From contig CALEOQ010000171.1 in NCBI GenBank assembly GCA_937910255.1, positions 1 to 8,601 on the forward strand: DNA of 8,601 nt. The letters run 5' to 3'. A program made the translations under genes and the position numbers. This DNA comes from an uncultured Caulobacteraceae bacterium (lineage in GTDB: Bacteria > Pseudomonadota > Alphaproteobacteria > Caulobacterales > Caulobacteraceae). Below, one piece after another: positions 1 through 5,501 of the stretch; within the stretch, counting starts at the first letter, position 1, and the number at the start of each line of letters is the position of its first letter. The notes below the pieces were generated by a model. That model was not told the DNA's origin, searched no databases, and saw only the letters and a list, made by a program, of their open reading frames with translations.

Positions 1-148
1 AGGTGGTATGAGGTGTCGTGTGGGTCTTGAACAGCACGGTAGTGTGGCTGCGCATGTGCGCAGCGGTGCTCGCTGGTATTTTTTTTTTGTTAATGATACG
101 GCGACCACCGAGATCTACACTCTTTCCCTACACGACGCTCTTCCGATC
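1..148 (+). other. Illumina P5/read-1 adapter and junk (artefact)
   Basis: The P5 oligonucleotide begins at 92 (AATGATACGGCGACCACCGA and onward). It runs without a break into the TruSeq read-1 primer site, which ends in CTCTTCCGATC at 148. Before it are ten T (79-88) and 78 bases resembling nothing. On the other strand this is the usual order of a read that runs off the insert: adapter, poly-A, noise. Translated, it gives the well-known contaminant peptide NDTATTEIYTLSLHDALPI. None of it is biological, and it creates a false N-terminus for the first open frame. Confidence 0.98.
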
Positions 149-676
149 GAATTCGGTTGGCTCGACGAGTGGGTGCTGGAGTCCGACCCGGTGACCGGCG
201 CGCCCAAGGGTCTCAGCCTGACGCTGTCGAACTGGGTCTATGAGGGTGTGACCAAGGACCGCTCGCTGCTGACCCTGCACCCGGACTATTTCGCGCTGGC
301 GGGCGGGGTCGAGCGGGCCATCTACCGGATCGCCCGCAAGCACGCCGGCGACCAGCCCGGGGGTTGGACCTGCCGGGTCAGCGTGCTGCACGACAAGACG
401 GGCAGCGAGAGCCCATTGAAGCAGTTCAACTACCTGCTCAAGCGGATCGTTACGGCCAACGACCTGCCGGAATATGACCTGAGCTTCGTGAACACCGCCG
501 ACAATTCCCAGGCCATCCACTTCGTCCGTCGCGACGCCGCCGAGCGGGCCGCCATCAAGGCTGATCTGGAGCGACTCGCGGGCGAATCGGCACGCCGCCA
601 GCGCGAGGACGCTCGAGCGGTGGAGGTGGACGCTATGTTCGAGAAGCGGCGGGCGCCACCCTCGGGGGATCGGTGA
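149..676 (+). CDS. repA: Partial RepA plasmid replication initiator (RPA family), N-terminus missing
   Basis: This is the C-terminal 175 residues of a plasmid replication initiator that would bind the iterons just downstream and open the origin. The frame is open leftwards only because it runs into adapter sequence; the authentic part starts at about EFGWLDEWV. The recognisable block is GWLDEW, then LSNWVYEGV, then LHPDYFALAGGVERAIYRIARKHAG, then a segment containing SPLKQFNYLLKRIV. I match this from memory to the RPA (replication initiator protein A) family common on alphaproteobacterial plasmids. A charged tail rich in Arg, Glu and Ala follows (about the last 45 residues). The TGA stop at 674-676 lies inside the first iteron. 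Family members are usually over 300 residues, so roughly half is missing. The family call is fairly sure; the true start cannot be known here. Confidence 0.85.
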   Translation, partial: EFGWLDEWVLESDPVTGAPKGLSLTLSNWVYEGVTKDRSLLTLHPDYFALAGGVERAIYRIARKHAGDQPGGWTCRVSVLHDKTGSESPLKQFNYLLKRIVTANDLPEYDLSFVNTADNSQAIHFVRRDAAERAAIKADLERLAGESARRQREDARAVEVDAMFEKRRAPPSGDR

Positions 677-747
677 CCTTTTCCACGGGGGATCGATGAC
701 CGCCGGCCCGGGGGATCAGTGACCACTCCCTCGGGGTTTCGGTGACC
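661..747 (+). repeat. Four tandem iterons, 18 bp each, 23-bp period (candidate oriV)
   Basis: Copies start at 661, 684, 707 and 730, an exact 23-bp step. They read CTCGGGGGATCGGTGACC, CACGGGGGATCGATGACC, CCCGGGGGATCAGTGACC and CTCGGGGTTTCGGTGACC. The invariant parts are CGGGG and TGACC. A period near two helical turns places every copy on the same face of the DNA, as expected for initiator-binding iterons. The array begins inside the last codons of repA. A weak DnaA-box-like TTTTCCACG (679-687, 7 of 9) bridges copies 1 and 2. The repeat is read directly from the sequence; binding by this RepA is inference from position and family. Confidence 0.88.
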
Positions 748-986
748 GGCGGCTCTCAGAAACCGTTGCGCCGCTTGGGTTTTCTGGCCTCGTTGGGGCG
801 CCTAACTCTGTCTAACCTTGTCCCTAAGATATCTTCTAACGGGGTGCGGCGGACAGGCTGGCTTGCCGTCGCCTTGAACCTCGAGGGTTCAGGCTCGGCG
901 CGCTGTTAATCCTTTCTTCATTGTATCTGACCGAAAACTTGGCAAATTCCAGGTAGCACGTCGGATATTTGCAAAGGAGGCGGACC
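748..986. other. Intergenic region between iterons and parA: candidate origin remainder and par leader
   Basis: There is no credible gene in these 239 bp. The stretch 801-840 is less GC-rich than its surroundings and holds four short repeats YCTAAS at 801, 811, 823 and 835. The third overlaps a perfect 10-bp palindrome AAGATATCTT (826-835). It could be the unwinding element beside the iterons. A second inverted repeat lies at 875-891 (TGAACC, 5-base loop, GGTTCA) and could be an operator for ParA autoregulation. A half-site TTGGCAA at 939-945 resembles half of the palindromes after parB. I see no promoter convincing enough to place; TTGGCA (939-944) with GATATT (964-969) is too widely spaced and too near the parA ribosome-binding site. 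Confidence 0.5.
974..980 (+). promoter_or_regulatory. parA ribosome-binding site that decides the start
   Basis: AAGGAGG ends six bases before the ATG at 987. An in-frame TTG at 969 would extend the protein by six residues, but it lies upstream of this site and would place the Shine-Dalgarno sequence inside the coding region. The ATG is therefore the better start. Confidence 0.85.
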
Positions 987-2192
987 ATGGAGAAGCAAGC
1001 CCTAGCCGAAAGCGCCGCTTCCGGCCCCGTTCTGATCGACGCGATGTCTGCGCTCAGCGACCGGGCCCACGACGTCATCACCCGTTTGCGGGCGACGGTC
1101 TTTGCGCCGGGCGAGCAGAAGGTCGTCGATCTGCGCTTCACGGTGACCAAGGCCGCTGAGATGGTCGGCCGCACCTCCGAAGCCATCCGGCAGGCTGAGG
1201 CCGATGGCCGCCTCCCCGCCCCTCGGCTCAGCCCAACGGGACGCCGGGAAGGCTACAGCCTGTCCGAGGTCAATCACATGCGCGACGTCTTCGGCACGCG
1301 GCCGAGGCGCGGCCAAGACGATCCACCGATCGTGCTGGCGGTCCAGAACTTCAAAGGCGGCGTCGGCAAGAGCACCCTCACCTGCCACGTCGCCCAATTC
1401 CTCGCGCTCAAGGGCTATCGGGTGGCCGTGGTCGATTGCGACAGCCAGGCGAGCACGACGACGATCTTCGGCTTCAACCCGGACATCGACATCGACGACG
1501 AGCAGACCCTCCTGCCCTTCTTCCGCCATGGCGGCGAACCGGACCTGAAGTATGCCCTGCGGTCTACCGCCTGGCCGGGCATCGACCTGATCCCGGCGAA
1601 CCTCGGATTATACCAGGCGGAATATGAGGCCGCGGCACGGCTTCGCGGCAATCCGGAGGCGCTCGACCGCTTGCGTCGGGGCGTGGAAAGTATGGCCGGG
1701 GACTACGATGTAGTCCTACTCGATCCGCCACCGGCCCTGGGCATGCTGTCCCTGGCCGTTCTGCGTGCGGCCAACGCCCTACTCATTCCGACCCCGCCCT
1801 CGACAATCGACTTCGCGTCCACGTCTCATTTTCTACGGATGATCGTTGAGACAATGGAGGTCGTGGAGGCCCATCTGGGGCCGCGCGGGTACAATTTCCT
1901 GCGCGTAGTCGCGACCAAGGTCGATGAGGGCAAGAGCGCCCACACCCAAATCCGCGACATGATGGCGGCGGTGTTTGGCGCCGACATGCTGTCAGCCTCG
2001 CTGCTCGACTCGGCCGAGATCGACAACGCCAACGTCCAACTGCGCACCGTCTATGAGCTCACCGGCCCGGGGACGAAGACCTATGAGCGCTGCCGCAACA
2101 ATCTCGATCGCCTGAATGGCGAGATTGAACTGCTTATTCGCAAGGCCTGGCCGAGCCATCGGCCGGAACTTCGTCGGCTTGGACTAGGGTAG
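987..2192 (+). CDS. parA: ParA partition ATPase with N-terminal HTH (type Ia)
   Basis: This 401-residue Walker-type ATPase should segregate the plasmid on the nucleoid and repress its own operon. An N-terminal extension contains a MerR-like helix-turn-helix at about 51-102 (FTVTKAAEMVGRTSEAIRQA, then a GRREGYSLSEV wing-like stretch). This is typical of type Ia ParA and the RepA of repABC plasmids, which act as repressors as well as motors. The ATPase follows: deviant Walker A KGGVGKST at 123-130, with the signature Lys pair; A' motif VVDCDSQAS at 148-156; Walker B VVLLDPPP at 242-249. Length is normal for the class. The parB start lies 12 bases after the stop, so the two are one operon. The start is the ATG behind AAGGAGG. 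Candidate self-regulatory operators lie in the upstream gap, but none is proven. Confidence 0.94.
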   Translation: MEKQALAESAASGPVLIDAMSALSDRAHDVITRLRATVFAPGEQKVVDLRFTVTKAAEMVGRTSEAIRQAEADGRLPAPRLSPTGRREGYSLSEVNHMRDVFGTRPRRGQDDPPIVLAVQNFKGGVGKSTLTCHVAQFLALKGYRVAVVDCDSQASTTTIFGFNPDIDIDDEQTLLPFFRHGGEPDLKYALRSTAWPGIDLIPANLGLYQAEYEAAARLRGNPEALDRLRRGVESMAGDYDVVLLDPPPALGMLSLAVLRAANALLIPTPPSTIDFASTSHFLRMIVETMEVVEAHLGPRGYNFLRVVATKVDEGKSAHTQIRDMMAAVFGADMLSASLLDSAEIDNANVQLRTVYELTGPGTKTYERCRNNLDRLNGEIELLIRKAWPSHRPELRRLGLG

Positions 2193-2204
2193 GGGAGGGC
2201 GGTC

Positions 2205-3230
2205 ATGGCATCCACAACAGGCAAGAACCGCTCCATCCTCGCGGGCTTGGTGGCTCCGGTCACTGAAACCCCGACCGCTGAGCGCGGCGCCCCCGCCACT
2301 GAGCGCCTGAGCACCCGTCTGACCGGCTTGGCCCGCGTCACCTCCGGCGACGTGAAGGAAAAGACCCTCAAGCTGGTCGATCCAAGCCGTTGCCGCATGT
2401 GGGAGCGCCACAACCGGCGCTACGACCTGCTCAACGAAACCTCCTGCGGCGACCTCCTGGAAAGCCTCCGCTCGCAGGGCGAGCAGGAGTTTCCGGCGAT
2501 CGTGCGGCGGGTCGAGGACGACCCGGCCTTCGATTACGAGGTCATCTGCGGCGCGCGCCGGCATTGGTCGGTCAGCTATCTGCGCAACGTCGAGCACCGC
2601 GAGATCCGCTACCTCATCGAGGAGCGGGAGCTGACCGACGAGCAGGCGTTCCGCTTGGCGGACGTCGAGAACCGGTCACGCAAGGACATCAGCGACTATG
2701 AGCGGGCGCTCGATTACCGCCACGCGGTCGAGACCTTCTATGGCGGTGTCGCCCAGCGGATGGCCGAACGCCTTGAGGTCTCCAAGACTTGGCTGTCGCG
2801 CTTCCTCGATCTGGCCAAGCTGCCCACGGACGTCGTGGAGGCTTTCGGTGACATCCGCGCGTTGCGCGAGAACCATGCGCGCGAGATCAAGCCGCTGCTG
2901 GCCGATAGCGGGTCGCGTTCAAAGGTGATGGCGGAGGCCAAGCGCCTGGCCGTGGAGCAGGCGGCGTTGGCGTCTGCGGGTAAGGCGCTCTTGGAGCCCT
3001 CGAAGGTCATCGCCGTCCTAAAGGTCGCCGCCGCCAGCCCGAAAGCCCAGGCCAAGCCCGCGAAGGGCGCGACGGTGATTTCCAGCGAAAGCGGGACCGC
3101 CCTGTTCACCCTGGCCCGAAAGGGTTCCAAGACCGTCGTGCTCGAGCTGGCGCTCGACGCCGAGGCCAGCAATGCGGACTTCGCGTCCGCCTTCCAGCGC
3201 GAACTGCAGCGGCTGCGGCCCAAGGCCTGA
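2205..3230 (+). CDS. parB: ParB/RepB-type centromere-binding partition protein
   Basis: This 341-residue partner of ParA should bind the plasmid centromere and load the partition complex. The N-terminus (GKNRSILAGLV, 6-16) is in the position of the ParA-stimulating segment. The ParB/Srx-fold domain runs from about 56 to 160, with the box II equivalent GARRHW at 116-121 and the arginine-rich ENRSRKDIS at 155-163. A helix-turn-helix follows at about 179-205 (GGVAQRMAERLEVSKTWLSRFL), then a linker with repeated Ala/Lys (about 250-290) and a C-terminal segment that should dimerise. The start is supported by AGGGGAGGG at 2191-2199. Two palindromes begin at its stop codon and are the obvious targets. 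Codons 18-24 carry an iteron-like sequence on the opposite strand. RepB naming would apply if it belonged to repABC, but the initiator here is not RepC. Confidence 0.93.
   Translation: MASTTGKNRSILAGLVAPVTETPTAERGAPATERLSTRLTGLARVTSGDVKEKTLKLVDPSRCRMWERHNRRYDLLNETSCGDLLESLRSQGEQEFPAIVRRVEDDPAFDYEVICGARRHWSVSYLRNVEHREIRYLIEERELTDEQAFRLADVENRSRKDISDYERALDYRHAVETFYGGVAQRMAERLEVSKTWLSRFLDLAKLPTDVVEAFGDIRALRENHAREIKPLLADSGSRSKVMAEAKRLAVEQAALASAGKALLEPSKVIAVLKVAAASPKAQAKPAKGATVISSESGTALFTLARKGSKTVVLELALDAEASNADFASAFQRELQRLRPKA
2258..2275 (-). repeat. Iteron-like site inside the 5' end of parB
   Basis: Read on the minus strand, this is GTCGGGGTTTCAGTGACC. It differs from the fourth array iteron (730-747) at two of 18 positions and from the isolated copy at 3315 at one. 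It encodes part of the parB N-terminal extension, which is less constrained than the folded domains. RepA binding is inference. Confidence 0.65.
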
Positions 3231-3304
3231 GTTGCCAACTGGCAACTCGACGAGTTTGACCGGACTTCGAGGGCGCGACACCGCAAGTTGCCAATTGGCA
3301 ACTT
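3229..3304. repeat. parS: Two 20-bp palindromes after parB, candidate parS centromere
   Basis: The first palindrome spans 3229-3248 with arms GAGTTGCCA/TGGCAACTC and an imperfect centre (AC). The second spans 3285-3304 with arms AAGTTGCCAA/TTGGCAACTT and is perfect. The shared 16-mer is GTTGCCAAYTGGCAAC. Centres are 56 bp apart. The first overlaps the parB stop codon. The outer GTT...AAC frame and 16-bp size resemble parS of repABC plasmids, GTTNNNNGCNNNNAAC as I recall it, but the central GC is replaced by AC or AT. The palindromes are read directly. The parS role is inferred from position next to parB; an operator for traF is the main alternative. Confidence 0.72.
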
Positions 3305-3314
3305 CACCCCTTTC

Positions 3315-3332
3315 GTCGGGGTATCAGTGACC
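3315..3332 (+). repeat. Isolated iteron-like site downstream of the palindromes
   Basis: GTCGGGGTATCAGTGACC matches the first array iteron (661-678) at 15 of 18 positions and keeps the invariant CGGGG and TGACC. It lies 10 bp after the second palindrome and about 2.6 kb from the array, so it is not a simple tandem copy. Confidence 0.72.
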
Positions 3333-3406
3333 GACTGACGCGGCTTCTCGCCGCCGCCATGCCTACAATCGCCGGGCATGAGCCACACCGTGGCCGCGAG
3401 CCTTAC

Positions 3407-3425
3407 CGAGCCTTCGGCTCGTTTT
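3407..3425 (+). terminator. Possible short terminator hairpin between parB and traF
   Basis: A perfect 6-bp stem CGAGCC/GGCTCG with a 3-base loop (3407-3421) is followed by TTTT (3422-3425). The stem is short and the T-run is only four, so it could be a weak terminator ending parAB or a small structure in the traF leader. Its T-run lies only about 20 bases before the likely traF start. Confidence 0.35.
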
Positions 3426-3444
3426 GGCTGCGCCGGTCCGATCA

Positions 3445-3996
3445 ATGCTCCTTTCCTCTTCTGCCCAGCGTTGGACGCCGTTGGCCTGTGCGCTGGCGGC
3501 GGGCGCCGCGCTTTTCGGCGGGCTGTCGTTGGCGACAGCCGGAGGGGCTCGGCCACTGCTGTTGTGGAACCGCACGGCCAGTGAACCTGAGGGGCTCTAT
3601 GTGCGCGGCGCAGGGCCAGTTTCGGTCGGCGCGCTGATCGCATTTCGCGCACCGCCAGCCGCCTATCCCTACGCCGATGGCCATATGGCCTACCTACGTC
3701 GCGTGCCCATCCTGAAGCATGTCGCCGCCGTGAACGGCGATCAGGTCTGCACCGCGAATGACCGGCTGGAGATCAATGGTCGGGTGCGGGCGCCGATCCT
3801 GCGTCAGGACCGCGGAGGCGCGGCCTTACCGCGTTGGGAGGGCTGTCGCCGGCTTCGCGACGGCGAGCTGTTCGTGTTCTCAGACCGCATCCCCAACAGC
3901 TTCGACAGCCGCTACTTCGGCCCCGTAAGCCGCGCTGAAATCCTCGGCGTCTTCCGGCCGTTGGCCATTCCTCATGCCAGCCCTGGAGACCGCTGA
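3445..3996 (+). CDS. traF: TraF-type S26 conjugal transfer signal peptidase
   Basis: This membrane-bound serine protease of the S26 family (TraF/LepB-like) is expected to mature the transfer pilin or related exported proteins. Numbered from ATG 3445 (183 residues), it has one N-terminal hydrophobic segment at about 11-33. The catalytic serine motif follows, TASEPEGLY (44-52, Ser46), matching the S-x-P-x-G-x-Y signature of TraF. The general-base lysine is in ILKHVAAVNGD (Lys91). The C-terminal SFDSRYFGPV block (152-161) is also typical. Neither possible start has a clear Shine-Dalgarno sequence. An in-frame TTG at 3424 would add seven residues but lies in the T-run of the preceding hairpin, so I prefer the ATG. 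The stop overlaps the next gene's start by one base (TGATG), indicating translational coupling. Function is firm; the start is uncertain by these seven codons. Confidence 0.87.
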   Translation: MLLSSSAQRWTPLACALAAGAALFGGLSLATAGGARPLLLWNRTASEPEGLYVRGAGPVSVGALIAFRAPPAAYPYADGHMAYLRRVPILKHVAAVNGDQVCTANDRLEINGRVRAPILRQDRGGAALPRWEGCRRLRDGELFVFSDRIPNSFDSRYFGPVSRAEILGVFRPLAIPHASPGDR

Positions 3997-4820
3997 TGGA
4001 CCCGGCCGCCTTGGCGGGACTGTGCCTGCTGCTCGCGCGCGGACAGACCGCTCAACCCATACCCTCGGGTGTCAATTGCCCGCCGCCAGCGGCGGCTGCG
4101 TCCGTTCCGCAGGCACGCGGCGATTTCGCGGCTCTGGTCGCTAGCCAGGACGCGCGCGAAGCCATCACCCGCGTCGCCTTCGCCGAAGCCGGCAACCAGG
4201 GTGACAGCGGACTTGCGGCGGTCGTCTACACGATCTTGAACCGCGTCCAGGATGGGCGCTGGGGCGGCAGCGTGGAGGCTGTCGTCAACGCTCGCGGCCA
4301 ATTCGAGCCGGTGATGCGCGCCGGCGGCGACTGGCGTCGTCTGCCCGCGTCCACCGTGGCTCAGCGGGCGCGGATCGAGACCATCCTCAACCTGGCCCTT
4401 GAGGGCCGGTTGCCCGACCTGACGAACGGCGCACGCTACTTCCAGAACCCGAAGATCGTGGCCGATCGCGCCGCTCGGGGAGAGGTCTCGCAAGGCCTGG
4501 TGAACTTCGGCGGGACCGGGCCGTCTGCGGTGATCGGCGCCCATAGCTTCTACGTCGATGCGCGATCGACAGGGGGAGGCGGACCACGTTCGCCAGGCCC
4601 GTCCTCTTCCCCTCGTGGACCCTCGCCGGCCGCAGCATGGTCGGCGGCCGGGGGCGCCATCTTCGTTGGCGACAACCGCGCCGAAACGGCGCCCGACCCA
4701 TCGCAGCCGGCTAATGGAAACGGGGCGGGGGAGGGCGCTTTGCGCGCCACCAAGGTCAGGGATTCCGGCCGGTCGATCTTCGTCGTCGGACCGGGTTTGG
4801 CGTCGGGGCCAGACCGATGA
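3996..4820 (+). CDS. SleB-like cell wall hydrolase (Hydrolase_2), transfer-associated
   Basis: This 274-residue protein is expected to cleave peptidoglycan. A weak hydrophobic N-terminus (MDPAALAGLCLLLARG) may serve for export, but it is short for a signal peptide. The Hydrolase_2/SleB-like domain occupies about 52-188: AREAITRVAFAEAGNQGDSG holds the likely catalytic glutamate (Glu64), followed by AAVVYTILNRV, QFEPV, NGARYFQNP and IGAHSFYV. The tail (about 190-274) is Gly/Pro/Ser-rich and low in complexity, with two similar short stretches, GGAIFVGDN and GRSIFVVGPG. It is coupled to traF through TGATG, so it probably plays the VirB1-like role of opening the wall for a transfer channel. In other bacteria the family acts in spore cortex lysis; a spore role is unlikely here. 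Its stop abuts that of the convergent traD-like gene. Confidence 0.8.
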   Translation: MDPAALAGLCLLLARGQTAQPIPSGVNCPPPAAAASVPQARGDFAALVASQDAREAITRVAFAEAGNQGDSGLAAVVYTILNRVQDGRWGGSVEAVVNARGQFEPVMRAGGDWRRLPASTVAQRARIETILNLALEGRLPDLTNGARYFQNPKIVADRAARGEVSQGLVNFGGTGPSAVIGAHSFYVDARSTGGGGPRSPGPSSSPRGPSPAAAWSAAGGAIFVGDNRAETAPDPSQPANGNGAGEGALRATKVRDSGRSIFVVGPGLASGPDR

Positions 4821-5501
4821 TCAGGCCACGCGCCACTCTGGATCAAGGTCTGCGTAATCGGGGTCGAGTTCGCTCGGGACCAGGCCGTCAGTCTGCTCGG
4901 CGAGCGCCGTTTCGGCCATCAGGTCGAAGTCTGGAAGGCGTTCTCCGGCGGCGTGAAGCGCGCATTCCGCGTCCTCGTTCAGGTCGCCACCAGGCCGTAG
5001 AGGCAGGGGCGCATCGCCCAGCAATTCGCGGACCGTCAGGCGGTCGCGGACCCGCTCGACCCGACGGTCGAGGATGTCGACCAGGCGGGCGAGCAACTCA
5101 TCATCACCGGCAAAATGTGCGTCACCAACTTCGGCCAGCAGGGCGCCGCCGATGATGATTTTGCCGCGCGTTTCGCGTCTGCGCTTGTTGATGGACCATA
5201 GAGCTTCCAGCCGCTCGACGCGCGCCTTCAGCACATGGAATCGCTTGGCGTCGTCGTCGATATCTTCGAGCGGGGTGACGTGCCGCTGCTTGTGGATCCC
5301 GTCCTGGCCGGCCTCCCGCAGCGCTGTCTCCAGCTCCTCCAGCCGGTCCAGGAGGGCGGCTTCTTCATCGGTCCGCTTCGCCCGTTGGCGGTCGCTTGAG
5401 CGAGCGGCCCAGAGCTCCCGTTTGCGGGCCAGCTGGGTCGCCGAGCGGGGCTTGTATTTGGACGGACGGGCGTTCCTGCGGCGCTTATCGACCTTGGCCA
5501 T
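4821..5501 (-). CDS. traD: TraD-like conjugal transfer accessory protein (long form)
   Basis: This 226-residue, highly charged cytoplasmic protein probably helps the divergent relaxase at oriT. The central KRRRETRGKIIIGGALLAEVGD (about 106-126) matches the conserved core of the small TraD proteins beside oriT on Ti-like plasmids, which are only about 70 residues. Here an N-terminal basic region (3-44, many Lys/Arg) and a probable coiled coil with LDRLEELETALREAG (51-65) precede it, resembling TraC/MobC-like accessory proteins. A helical stretch (133-160) and an acidic tail (172-226) follow. It may therefore combine TraC-like and TraD-like roles; this is inference. The start is ATG 5501-5499 behind GAAAGG (5514-5509). 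A TTG at 5516 would overlap that site and is rejected. Its stop lies back-to-back with the hydrolase stop in the palindrome TGATCA. Confidence 0.72.
   Translation of the reverse strand: MAKVDKRRRNARPSKYKPRSATQLARKRELWAARSSDRQRAKRTDEEAALLDRLEELETALREAGQDGIHKQRHVTPLEDIDDDAKRFHVLKARVERLEALWSINKRRRETRGKIIIGGALLAEVGDAHFAGDDELLARLVDILDRRVERVRDRLTVRELLGDAPLPLRPGGDLNEDAECALHAAGERLPDFDLMAETALAEQTDGLVPSELDPDYADLDPEWRVA

Noticed and set aside
8..148. Coding sequence upstream of repA
   Set aside because: The frame is open, but 92-148 is P5/read-1 adapter and the rest is unreliable read-through sequence.
679..687. DnaA box between iterons 1 and 2 (TTTTCCACG)
   Set aside because: It matches only 7 of 9 positions and partly belongs to the iteron 2 sequence; too weak to call as a separate feature.
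3378..3584. Small 68-codon gene starting MSHTVAASLTEPSARFG, overlapping traF in another frame
   Set aside because: It has no ribosome-binding site, most of it lies inside the well-supported traF, and its sequence matches no family I know.
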